DNA of 64,000 nt, taken from contig NZ_JAMXXK010000013.1 of the NCBI RefSeq assembly GCF_024129735.1, positions 1 to 64,000 on the forward strand, given 5' to 3'. Numbering within the stretch: position 1 is the first letter of the stretch; every line of letters starts with the position of its first letter. This document shows positions 28,988-37,430 of the stretch, in pieces. Source of the DNA: Acinetobacter lwoffii (lineage in GTDB: Bacteria > Pseudomonadota > Gammaproteobacteria > Pseudomonadales > Moraxellaceae). The notes under the pieces were generated by a model. The model ran no database searches. It saw only the letters and a program-made list of their open reading frames with translations, and was not told the DNA's origin. A program made the translations under genes and the position numbers.

Positions 28988-31900
28988 ATGTTTAAGACTG
29001 TACTGATTGCAAACCGCGGCGAAATTGCTGTTCGCGCCATTCGCACATTAAAAAAAATGGGTGTAACCAGTGTCGCCGTTTATTCAGAAACAGATCGTTA
29101 TGCGCAGCATGTACTTGATGCAAATGTTGCCGTATCTCTGCAAGGGACTAAACCTGGCGATACCTATTTGAGTATCGAAAAACTGATTGCTGCAGCCAAG
29201 AATACCGGGGCTGAAGCAATTTTCCCAGGTTATGGTTTTCTGTCAGAAAGTGCTGACTTTGCCCGTGCCTGCGAAGCAAATAATATTGTTTTCATGGGGC
29301 CAACACCGGAGCAGATTCTGGAATTCGGCTTAAAACACAGGGCGCGTGAACTTGCCGCAGCTGTCAATGTACCCATGACTCCCGGTACAGGTCTGCTAAA
29401 TAGTCTGGATGAAGCCTTAACTGAAGCTGAAAAAATTGGCTATCCGGTTATGCTTAAAAGCACAGCAGGCGGTGGCGGAATTGGCTTGACCCGTTGTGAT
29501 AATGCAGAAGCACTTCAGGAGGCCTATGAAAGTGTAAAACGTCTGGGCGAACAGTTCTTTAAAGATGCCGGAGTATTTCTGGAATGCTTTATCGATAAAG
29601 CCCGTCATGTCGAAGTTCAGATTTTTGGAGATGGACAGGGACAGGTGGTGGCTTTGGGCGAACGCGACTGCTCATTGCAGCGCCGTAATCAGAAAGTCGT
29701 GGAAGAAACCCCAGCGGCTCATTTACCTGAAGCAACCCGTCAAAAACTGCATCAGGCGGCAGTTGAACTGGGCAAATCGGTGAAATATCGCAGTGCCGGT
29801 ACGGTTGAGTTTATTTATGATGCAGTGCATGACGAGTTTTATTTCCTTGAAGTGAATACCCGTTTGCAGGTGGAGCATCCGGTGACTGAAATGGTGACCG
29901 GTTTAGACCTGATTGAATGCATGTTGAAAGTTGCAGCAGGTGATACTCTGGATTGGAAGCATCTAAGCAGTATTCAGCCTCAAGGTGCAGCGATTGAAGT
30001 ACGCATCTATGCCGAAGATCCAGTTAAGAATTTCCAGCCGAGTCCAGGGATTTTGACCGATGTCTTTTTTCCGGAAAATGTCCGGGTTGATACCTGGGTG
30101 AGTACCGGAACTGAAATTTCCCAATACTTTGACCCGATGATTGCCAAGATTATTGTGCATGCTGAAGATCGTGATACTGCCATTCATACGCTTAAATCAG
30201 CTTTAGCTGAAACTCGCCTGAATGGTATTAGTACCAATCTGGATTATGTGCATACTGTTATTTCAGATCCACGTTTTGAACAGATGCAGATCTGGACACG
30301 CATGCTGGATGATTTCAAATATGTGCCGAATGTGATTGAGGTGATTCAGCCGGGTACACAAAGTTCGATTCAGGATTATCCGGGTCGTGTCGGGTATTGG
30401 GATATTGGTGTACCGCCTTCAGGCCCAATGGATGATTATGCCTTCCGGCTGGCCAATAAAATTGTTGGGAATGTCGAGGCCGCCGCCGGGTTTGAATTTA
30501 CCCTGCAAGGTCCAATCCTCAAATTTCATGCAGAAAATATCATTGCTTTAACTGGCGCACCTTGTCCGGTAAGTCTGGATGATGAAGCAGTAAATTTCTG
30601 GCAGCCTATTCAGGTAAAAGCAGGCCAAACCCTAAAAATTGGACAGGTTGAATCTGGATGCCGGACCTACCTGGCTGTACGAAATGGTCTGAATGTGCCG
30701 GAATATCTGGGTAGCCGTTCTACCTTTGCTTTAGGTAATTTTGGTGGACATGCAGGCCGAGTGTTACGGGCTGGTGACATGATTAAGATGGTGAATCCTG
30801 AGCTGCCTGCCGATGATCTACCTTTAGCGATTGCAGAACCTGAAGCTTTGGCAACAGCTCTGATTCCAAGTTATGGCAAGGAATGGGAAATTGGTGTGCT
30901 CTATGGCCCGCATGGCGCTCCTGACTTCTTTAAAGCTGAATATATTGAGGAGTTTTTTGCATCAAGCTGGAAAGTGCATTTTAACTCGAACCGATTGGGT
31001 ATCCGTTTAACCGGACCGACGCCAAGCTGGGCGCGTGAAAATGGCGGTGAAGCGGGTCTGCATCCATCCAATGTACATGACTGTGAATATGCCATTGGTG
31101 CGATTAACTTTACCGGTGATTTCCCCGTAATTCTTGCCAAAGATGGTCCGAGCCTGGGCGGTTTCGTTTGTCCGGTGACCATTGCCAAAGCTGAACTCTG
31201 GAAAATTGGTCAACTAAAAGCCGATGACACGATTAGCTTCTATCCAATCTCGGTAGAACAGGCCAATGCGCTGGAGCGGCAGCAAATTCAAACCCTCCAA
31301 AACTTTGCCAAGGCAGAGATGACCCATGAGGCTGAAATCGTGGCAGTTCAAGCAGAAAGTATTCTGGCATTGCGTGAAGCTACGCCAGATGCACCAAAAG
31401 CTGTATATCGTCAGGCAGGTGACAGTTATATCTTGCTGGAATATGGTGACAACGTACTGGATTTGGCCCTACGCCTGCGCGTACACCGCTTGATGCAACT
31501 GATCCGTGAGGCTGATCTTGACGGTATCCTGGAATTGTCACCTGGTGTGCGGTCCTTGCAGATTAAATATGATGGTCTGCGGTGTAGACAGCAGCAACTA
31601 ATTCACTTCCTACTTGGTCTTGAAGAACAGATGGGCGATTTACGTGACATTAAAATCCCTTCAAGAATTATCCATTTACCCATGGCCTTTGAGGACTCAG
31701 CGACTCTGGGTGCTGTTGAGCGTTATCAGGAAAGTGTCTGTGCCAAAGCGCCATGGCTTCCGAATAATGTCGATTTTATTCAGCGGATTAATGGTTTAAG
31801 TCACCGCCAACAGGTCAAGGACATCATTTTTGATGCCAATTATCTGATTTTAGGGCTAGGTGATGTATATCTGACTGCACCTTGTGCAGTGCCCATTGAT

Positions 31901-32587
31901 CCGCGCCACCGTTTACTGAGTTCCAAATATAATCCGGCCCGTACTTTTACCGCTGAAGGTACAGTCGGGATTGGTGGCATGTATATGTGTATTTATGGCA
32001 TGGACTCACCGGGTGGCTATCAGTTGATTGGCCGTACCGTACCGATCTGGAATAAGTTTAAAAAGAACAAGCAGTTTGGCGATCAGCAATGGTTCTTACG
32101 CTTTTTTGACCAGATTAAATATTATGAGGTCACTGAGGCCGAACTGGATCAGTTCCGTGCTGATTTCGCCCATGGTCTGGCAGAAATCAAAATTGAGGAA
32201 TGCGAGTTTGACTTTGCAGCATATCAGGATTTCCTTGCTGCAGAACAGGACAGCATTGCCACCTTTAAAGCGCAGCAGCAGGCTGCTTTTAGTGCCGAGG
32301 TAGAACGCTGGAAAGACGAGTTTGATGCACCTGTAGAAATAGAAGTGCTGCAGGATGACACCGATTACAGCCAGTATGTCCCTCTCAACGCCTCTATGAC
32401 CGGCAATATCTGGAAGATTTTTGTAGAAGCGGGGCAGATTGTGAAAAAAGGTGACACGGTGGCCATCATTGAAGCCATGAAAATGGAACTGCCAGTCTAT
32501 GCTGACGATGATGGCATCGTTAAGGCGATTATCTGCCGTTCTGGTCAGACCGTGCATAGCGGTGAGACACTGGTCTATATGGAGTAA
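28988..32587 (+). CDS. uca: Urea carboxylase (or guanidine carboxylase), biotin-dependent
   Basis: A 1199-residue single-chain biotin-dependent carboxylase. Order of domains: biotin carboxylase (KTVLIANRGEIAVRAIRTLKK, ATP-grasp loop KSTAGGGGIGLTRC, EVNTRLQVEHPVTE) to about residue 450; CT_A_B/KipA-like domain from about 455 (QPGTQSSIQDYPGRVGYWD) to 770; CT_C_D/KipI-like domain to about 1040; a linker; and a C-terminal biotin carrier domain with EAMKME, biotinylated Lys1165. Known members carboxylate urea to allophanate or guanidine to carboxyguanidine, and the sequence alone does not let me choose. Allophanate hydrolase normally acts next, but it is not encoded nearby. Eleven bases separate the stop from the GntR gene start. 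Confidence 0.88.
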   Translation: MFKTVLIANRGEIAVRAIRTLKKMGVTSVAVYSETDRYAQHVLDANVAVSLQGTKPGDTYLSIEKLIAAAKNTGAEAIFPGYGFLSESADFARACEANNIVFMGPTPEQILEFGLKHRARELAAAVNVPMTPGTGLLNSLDEALTEAEKIGYPVMLKSTAGGGGIGLTRCDNAEALQEAYESVKRLGEQFFKDAGVFLECFIDKARHVEVQIFGDGQGQVVALGERDCSLQRRNQKVVEETPAAHLPEATRQKLHQAAVELGKSVKYRSAGTVEFIYDAVHDEFYFLEVNTRLQVEHPVTEMVTGLDLIECMLKVAAGDTLDWKHLSSIQPQGAAIEVRIYAEDPVKNFQPSPGILTDVFFPENVRVDTWVSTGTEISQYFDPMIAKIIVHAEDRDTAIHTLKSALAETRLNGISTNLDYVHTVISDPRFEQMQIWTRMLDDFKYVPNVIEVIQPGTQSSIQDYPGRVGYWDIGVPPSGPMDDYAFRLANKIVGNVEAAAGFEFTLQGPILKFHAENIIALTGAPCPVSLDDEAVNFWQPIQVKAGQTLKIGQVESGCRTYLAVRNGLNVPEYLGSRSTFALGNFGGHAGRVLRAGDMIKMVNPELPADDLPLAIAEPEALATALIPSYGKEWEIGVLYGPHGAPDFFKAEYIEEFFASSWKVHFNSNRLGIRLTGPTPSWARENGGEAGLHPSNVHDCEYAIGAINFTGDFPVILAKDGPSLGGFVCPVTIAKAELWKIGQLKADDTISFYPISVEQANALERQQIQTLQNFAKAEMTHEAEIVAVQAESILALREATPDAPKAVYRQAGDSYILLEYGDNVLDLALRLRVHRLMQLIREADLDGILELSPGVRSLQIKYDGLRCRQQQLIHFLLGLEEQMGDLRDIKIPSRIIHLPMAFEDSATLGAVERYQESVCAKAPWLPNNVDFIQRINGLSHRQQVKDIIFDANYLILGLGDVYLTAPCAVPIDPRHRLLSSKYNPARTFTAEGTVGIGGMYMCIYGMDSPGGYQLIGRTVPIWNKFKKNKQFGDQQWFLRFFDQIKYYEVTEAELDQFRADFAHGLAEIKIEECEFDFAAYQDFLAAEQDSIATFKAQQQAAFSAEVERWKDEFDAPVEIEVLQDDTDYSQYVPLNASMTGNIWKIFVEAGQIVKKGDTVAIIEAMKMELPVYADDDGIVKAIICRSGQTVHSGETLVYME

Positions 32588-32598
32588 TGGATTGAGCC

Positions 32599-33306
32599 AT
32601 GACTATTGTTCGCAATCCAAGTACTAAAGCGACAGGAAAAAGCTCAGACAATCTGTCTGAGCTGGTTTTCCAGAAAATTAAAAATGACATTTTTGACTTT
32701 AAGTTGATGCCGGGAGAACGATTTACCGAATCAGAGATTGCTGAAAGCTATGCCGTAAGCCGTACACCCATTCGGCAAGCCTTATATCGTCTGCAGCAGG
32801 AAGGCTATGTCGAGGTGCAGTTTAGAAGTGGCTGGCAGGTCCGGCCACTAAACTTTAAAGCTTATGAAGAACTGTATGATCTGCGGATTTTGCTTGAGTG
32901 TTATGTAGTTGAACAACTGTGTCTGATGCCCAAAGACCAGTTGAAAGCTGCTCTAGAAATTTTGATTCAAACCTGGTGTATCAAACCAGAACAGTATGTC
33001 TATGACCTCAGGCAGTTATCTGTAAAAGATGAAGCATTTCATTGTCATTTGGTATTTGCAGCCGGCAATGCAGAAATGACAAAAATTCACAGTGAGATCA
33101 GCGAGAAAATTCGCATCATACGCCGTCTAGATTTTTCCAAAGATTATCGGATTGAGGCCACCTATGCCGAACATCAACAGATTTTAAAGGCGCTGCTTGC
33201 CCAAGATGCAGCGTTCTGTCTCTCTATATTAGATGCTCATATCCGGCACAGCCGTAATGAGGTAAAAAAAATTACACTGGAAATGTTGTCCTCTAGTCCT
33301 GCGTAA
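32599..33306 (+). CDS. GntR-family (FCD) transcriptional regulator
   Basis: A 235-residue repressor-type regulator. The N-terminal winged helix spans about residues 18-85 with the GntR signature LMPGERFTESEIAESYAVSRTPIRQAL shortened here to its core ESEIAESYAVSRTPIRQAL. The C-terminal FCD ligand-binding domain shows metal-ligand-like residues (Asp in LYDLRILLE, His in FHCHLVFAAGN, His in YAEHQQIL and HIRHSR). It is the last gene of the carboxylase locus, so autoregulation is likely through the operator-like repeats at 28634-28655. The ligand may be the carboxylase substrate or product. Confidence 0.85.
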   Translation: MTIVRNPSTKATGKSSDNLSELVFQKIKNDIFDFKLMPGERFTESEIAESYAVSRTPIRQALYRLQQEGYVEVQFRSGWQVRPLNFKAYEELYDLRILLECYVVEQLCLMPKDQLKAALEILIQTWCIKPEQYVYDLRQLSVKDEAFHCHLVFAAGNAEMTKIHSEISEKIRIIRRLDFSKDYRIEATYAEHQQILKALLAQDAAFCLSILDAHIRHSRNEVKKITLEMLSSSPA

Positions 33307-33461
33307 GTGAGTCAGGATAAATTTATTTTTATAGCAAGATAAATATCAGACTTAACTCAAAATTGATAACCAATTCATAACCAGAAAAAACAAGAACCCG
33401 CTAGTGGCATCTCAAATTGTTTTTTAAAGTAAGTTGAGGATGATAATAACAAGAGATAAAA

Positions 33462-34808
33462 ATGCTTCATCAGCCTATTCAACTTTTACTTACAGGTGCC
33501 AGCTGTGCACTTCTCCTAACCATGACTGGATGTACCATGCCTTCCAAGTCGCCTATCAATGACAGTTATGGTTCCCAGCCACATTTGCCCAAACCAAAAT
33601 CAAGCTTGCTGCCTACAGTCAATATGGCGCCCGCCAAAGGTTGGCCTGAAGGTAAAATGCCGACACCCGCGACAGGTTTAAAAGTTCAGGCATTTGCCAA
33701 AGGGTTGCAGCATCCGCGCTGGCTATATGTATTGCCGAATGGTGATGTGCTGGTGGCCGAAACCGATGCACCACCTAAGCCCGATGACAGCAAAGGGATC
33801 AAAGGCAAAATCATGAAATGGGTAATGCAGCGTGCTGGCTCATCGCATCCCAGTGCCAACCGTATCAGTCTGCTTCGCGATAGCAATGGAGATGGGATGG
33901 CTGAACAAAAAACCGTATTTTTACAGAATCTCAATTCTCCATTTGGCATGGCGCTAGTCGGCAATATGTTGTATGTGGCGAATACTGATGTCCTGATGCG
34001 TTTTCCTTATCAGAACGGCGCGACTCAAATTACAGCAACTGGTACCAAGATACTGGATTTACCGGCAGGTCGTTTAAACCATCACTGGACTAAAAACGCC
34101 ATTGCTAATCCTGCCGGCAACAAACTCTATATCACGGTGGGTTCCAACAGCAATGTCGCTGAAAATGGCCTGGATCAAGAACAAGGCCGGGCACTGATCA
34201 TGGAATTTGACATAGCTAGTGCTCAAGCACGACCTTTTGCTACCGGACTGCGTAATCCGAATGGGATGGATTGGCAACCCCAGAGTGGCGCACTCTGGAC
34301 GGTGGTAAATGAACGTGATGAACTCGGTAATGATTTGGTTCCTGATTATCTGACCTCTGTCAAAGAGGGCGCTTTTTATGGCTGGCCCTATAGTTATTAT
34401 GGCCAACATGTAGATACACGGGTCAAACCGCAAAATCCTGCCCAGGTTGTGCGGGCAATTTCACCGGATTATGCATTGGGCAATCATACTGCATCATTGG
34501 GCTTGGCTTTCTATAGGGCAGATCTGATGCCTCAATATCGAAATGGGGCGCTGATTGGCCAGCATGGTTCATGGAACCGCAAACCGCATAGTGGCTATAA
34601 AGTGATTTTTGTTCCCTTTCAGAATGGGCAACCGATGGGCCCACCTCAAGATGTCTTGACTGGATTTTTAAGTGATCAGGGCGATGCATATGGGCGACCG
34701 GTCGGTGTGGCGGTAGATTCTTCAGGTGCCATTTTGGTTGCTGATGATGTCGGTGATGTGATTTGGCGAGTATCACCCTTGTGTACACCAGCTGCAGTAA
34801 GTAAATAA
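33462..34808 (+). CDS. Sorbosone-dehydrogenase-like (PQQ-type beta-propeller) lipoprotein
   Basis: A 448-residue predicted lipoprotein (lipobox MTGC at about 20-23) with a six-bladed beta-propeller of the soluble glucose/sorbosone dehydrogenase family. Motifs include HPRWLYVLPNGDVLVAET, GRLNHHWTKNAIANPAGNKLYITVGSNSN trimmed to TKNAIANPAGNKLYITVGS, TGLRNPNGMDWQP and HGSWNRKPHSGYKVIFVPF. In the family PQQ is bound between blades and oxidises sugars or alcohols; whether this one binds PQQ is not shown. It lies 155 bases after the regulator gene, probably under its own promoter. There is no sugar pathway context nearby. Confidence 0.8.
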   Translation: MLHQPIQLLLTGASCALLLTMTGCTMPSKSPINDSYGSQPHLPKPKSSLLPTVNMAPAKGWPEGKMPTPATGLKVQAFAKGLQHPRWLYVLPNGDVLVAETDAPPKPDDSKGIKGKIMKWVMQRAGSSHPSANRISLLRDSNGDGMAEQKTVFLQNLNSPFGMALVGNMLYVANTDVLMRFPYQNGATQITATGTKILDLPAGRLNHHWTKNAIANPAGNKLYITVGSNSNVAENGLDQEQGRALIMEFDIASAQARPFATGLRNPNGMDWQPQSGALWTVVNERDELGNDLVPDYLTSVKEGAFYGWPYSYYGQHVDTRVKPQNPAQVVRAISPDYALGNHTASLGLAFYRADLMPQYRNGALIGQHGSWNRKPHSGYKVIFVPFQNGQPMGPPQDVLTGFLSDQGDAYGRPVGVAVDSSGAILVADDVGDVIWRVSPLCTPAAVSK

Positions 34809-35114
34809 AGGTTTAGGGATTCAGGATTTTATTCGGATCTGAATCTGTGGAAATTAAAAGTTAAAGCAAAGACTGTTTCATTCAAACGTCAATATTTTGA
34901 TTGAAAATATGCAAAGGCTAGCGGATTTAAAATAATTTTTAAGCTTCATTTAAGCTGGCTGAATTAGGCTTTCAGGATATTTTTACGCGTGATTACAGCA
35001 TGTACTGAGATTCTGCTGATCCTATTAAAAATATCTAAATCTAAGTGCCAGTTTTAAGTGCCCATAAAAACTGGATATAAAAGTTAGAACGTTGCAAAAA
35101 AGAGGGTTTTAAGA
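34809..35114. other. AT-rich intergenic region
   Basis: This 306-base spacer has one inverted repeat, GATTCAG/CTGAATC at 34818-34845, just after the sorbosone-dehydrogenase-like gene. It may be a weak terminator without a clear T run. I see no gene or RNA. Confidence 0.45.
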
Positions 35115-35276
35115 ATGAAATCAATTGTTGCATTTATATTCCCTTGGTCATTATTTATGACCCTTCATCGACCAGCCGAAGCGACAGTGTGCTTAATGCT
35201 TCAAATTTCGATTTTAGGATGGATTCCTGCTGCAATCTGGGCGATGCATACTTTATATCGGGACAAAATAGCCTAA
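35115..35276 (+). CDS. YqaE/Pmp3-family small membrane protein
   Basis: A 53-residue hydrophobic protein. Two membrane helices surround a short polar loop. The second carries the Pmp3/YqaE family hallmark LQISILGWIPAAIWAMHTLYR shortened here to ISILGWIPAAIWAMH, followed by a basic end. Homologues in yeast and plants protect membrane potential under salt or cold stress; bacterial function is poorly known. The usual N-terminal proline pair is not obvious. It is preceded by a purine-rich stretch (agagg at 35101-35105) that could serve as ribosome-binding site. Confidence 0.65.
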   Translation: MKSIVAFIFPWSLFMTLHRPAEATVCLMLQISILGWIPAAIWAMHTLYRDKIA

Positions 35277-35480
35277 AAATAGGAAAATAAGTTACTGAAA
35301 GAGTTTTTGATTTTGACGGAAGTAAAAGCCCTATCTTTTTTATAGCTAAAGATTTTTTTTCATTCCAGATGATGAATACATCAATAAAATGAATCTAGAG
35401 GAATGTTCGAGAGAAATACTACAAAATTAAAATAAGAGGAAATTCAGGAAAAATTATAATTATATTTTGAAAACGAAATT

Positions 35481-35666
35481 GAAGTACTCCGAAGATGCCG
35501 CTGCATGTGTCGTTACCCTGAACCCGATGAGTTCAAGGAGGATGCGACGTATACTTGCTGGGTTTCCCATACGGAGATGGGCATACACTCTAAATATACA
35601 GAACACACCCATAAGTGTTAGTATCGGCAGGGGAATAGACCCGCTGGCGAACACCTCAGAGTTAAG
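35481..35666 (-). ncRNA. ssrS: 6S RNA
   Basis: The minus strand carries a 6S RNA of about 186 nt that regulates sigma-70 RNA polymerase by mimicking an open promoter. It starts near CTCTGAGGTGTTCGCCAGCG, very like the E. coli 5' part CUCUGAGAUGUUCGCAAGCG. It has the conserved CCCCTG-CCGATA segment and ends with GACACATGCAGCGGCATCTTCGG, which pairs with the 5' end. It lies about 100 bases downstream of zapA on the same strand, the same order as in E. coli. The ends are estimated from the match and could be off by several bases. Two overlapping open frames in this segment are not genes. Confidence 0.93.
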
Positions 35667-35762
35667 TTAATTATAAACAATAATCCCGGTGTAGCAACTC
35701 TAAGCTGTTCATGAACTGTAAACAGTTCGGTCGAATGTCCGAAGTTTAAACAGAATTCGAGA

Positions 35763-36050
35763 TTATTCAGTCAGTTCTTCAACTTCTTCTAAAATAGTTT
35801 GTAACAAACGCTCGCAATGCGCATATTGTTGCAGTGATCTGTTCATATTCAAGACCTCCTGCATCAGCTCAAGTGCTACCATAATAATCAGCTTGCTAGG
35901 TTCCATACGTGGTGCTTTACGACGAAATTCATCGTATTTGTCATTCAATAACTGTGCCGCGCGCTCTAATTCTTCCTGCTTGTCAGGAGTAGAGGCCAAA
36001 CGAAAACTATGCCCCAATACTCTGAGATCGATTGCAATTTGTTCACTCAT
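35763..36050 (-). CDS. zapA: Cell division protein ZapA
   Basis: A 95-residue FtsZ-binding protein that cross-links and stabilises the Z ring. It has the family fold: N-terminal beta part (IAIDLRVLGHSFRLASTP), then a helix (ELERAAQLLNDKYDEFR) and a C-terminal coiled coil (IIMVALELMQEVLNMNRSL). It overlaps the preceding coiled-coil gene by four bases (ATGA), so translation is coupled. 6S RNA follows downstream. Confidence 0.93.
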   Translation of the reverse strand: MSEQIAIDLRVLGHSFRLASTPDKQEELERAAQLLNDKYDEFRRKAPRMEPSKLIIMVALELMQEVLNMNRSLQQYAHCERLLQTILEEVEELTE

Positions 36051-36604
36051 GATGAGGCTTCCTCAGTCGCTTCAGTCGGATGGGCCAGTTGTTGAATTTC
36101 CTGTGCGTGATGATCCTGCGCAGTACCGAGAATCGCCAGACGTTGAATAATCGCTTCAACCTTGGCTTTGGCATTTTCATTTTTCTGGGTTAAACGTTCA
36201 GATTCCTGAGTCAGACGCTGAATTTCCTGCTGGGCATGACGCTGTTCAATGATCATCTTTTCCTTAACCACGCGCAGTTCATTTCGTTCAGCCAGAATTT
36301 CCTGAAAACGGTTTTTCAGATCGGTACAGCTTTTTTCCAGACGGCCATAACGGTCTGCCAGTGCAGTTGCATCATTATTGAGCAGTTGAAATTGGGCACG
36401 AGAATCCATCAATTGTTCTGTCAGATTTTCATTTTCTTGTTGTTTTTGCGCAATCGCGCTGTTTTTTTGTTCAATTTGCTGTTGATGTTGCATCATTGAA
36501 GAGTCTTGCTCTTCGCGCAAACTGGAATTTTCACTTTCAAGCCGTGCAAGTCGCGTTTTTAACACGCCGATCTGCACTTGTAGACGCTGTAATTCTTCTA
36601 ACAT
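36047..36604 (-). CDS. Long coiled-coil protein coupled to zapA
   Basis: A 185-residue protein that is almost entirely heptad-repeat coiled coil (from LEELQRLQVQIGVLKTRLARL to about residue 165) with a short acidic tail. It starts at ATG 36604; open frame further upstream would run into the divergent ygfB gene and is rejected. It overlaps zapA by ATGA. In pseudomonads a much shorter coiled-coil protein occupies the same place. A role at the Z ring, as for ZapB, is inferred from position and coiled-coil nature only. Confidence 0.7.
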   Translation of the reverse strand: MLEELQRLQVQIGVLKTRLARLESENSSLREEQDSSMMQHQQQIEQKNSAIAQKQQENENLTEQLMDSRAQFQLLNNDATALADRYGRLEKSCTDLKNRFQEILAERNELRVVKEKMIIEQRHAQQEIQRLTQESERLTQKNENAKAKVEAIIQRLAILGTAQDHHAQEIQQLAHPTEATEEASS

Positions 36605-36668
36605 ATCGAGGTCGCACAGTGTTGCAAACAAAGGTAATATATAAGCAGTATAAAGATTGGATAAACGA

Positions 36669-37301
36669 ATGCAAGACGATATTTCAGGTTGGACCGAATG
36701 GCACCGCAATTTTTCTTCAATTGAGGAAATTTCTAGCCCTAGCGAACTACATGGTTTGCTGACTGGCATTGTTTGTGTCACCCAGGCGCCAAGCAGTGAA
36801 GAGTGGTTACAGATTTTAGAAACACTGGATGTACCTGAACTGGATGCCGAAGCATTAGAGTTGTTGGCGGGCGAAGCTGAAGATGTGTTCCATGCATTGT
36901 CTGAAGATGAGCTGGATTATTTACCTTTGCTGCCTGATGATGAGCATGTGCTTTCAGAACGCGTACAGGCTCTGGCGGACTGGTGTGCAGGCGTGGTCTT
37001 AGGTTTCGGACTGGCTTCAGGACATATCCGTCAGGATGAAGTTGAGCTGATTGAACATTTACAAGATGTAGCCGCAGTTGAATTTGAAGACTCAGACGAT
37101 GATGCTGAAGGTGAAGAAAGCTATCAGGAATTGTACGAATTTGTGCGTCTGATTCCTGTCAGTCTGTCTTTAGGGCGTAAAAAGGTCGAAGTTGAAGAAA
37201 CGCCACTCTTACAGCAATTTAGTCAAAAAAATCAGCCTAAAGTCGCTACTACAGAAGCGCAAAGTGTAGGCGAGATTTTCTCGCCTAAACGTCTAAGCTG
37301 A
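36669..37301 (+). CDS. UPF0149 family protein (YgfB-like)
   Basis: A 210-residue member of the UPF0149/YgfB family. The hallmark segments are SELHGLLTGIVC near 30 and LADWCAGVVLGFGLA near 107-121. It is very acidic in its middle (DSDDDAEGEE). Conserved position: divergent from zapA and upstream of pepP and the ubi genes, as in E. coli. In Pseudomonas, YgfB has been linked to control of beta-lactamase gene expression, but a general role is not known. TTG 36657 is an alternative start. An inverted repeat TAGGCGAGA/TCTCGCCTA lies at 37267-37287 within the 3' coding end. Confidence 0.85.
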   Translation: MQDDISGWTEWHRNFSSIEEISSPSELHGLLTGIVCVTQAPSSEEWLQILETLDVPELDAEALELLAGEAEDVFHALSEDELDYLPLLPDDEHVLSERVQALADWCAGVVLGFGLASGHIRQDEVELIEHLQDVAAVEFEDSDDDAEGEESYQELYEFVRLIPVSLSLGRKKVEVEETPLLQQFSQKNQPKVATTEAQSVGEIFSPKRLS

Positions 37302-37430
37302 TGAAATGCTGAGGTGAGTCATCACCTGCTTGAAATCAGGCATATATTTTGCTGTTTACAGTGAAATCTATAGTCTGATTTCAAGACTATATTCTAAATA
37401 CAAGTATTGATCGATAAGAAGTAAGGTGTA

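Noticed and set aside
35460..35670. Two overlapping open frames on opposite strands
   Set aside because: They fall entirely on the 6S RNA gene, whose conserved sequence and position by zapA explain the segment.
36605..36781. Upstream extension of the coiled-coil gene next to zapA
   Set aside because: It would overlap the divergent ygfB-like coding region and lacks coiled-coil character.
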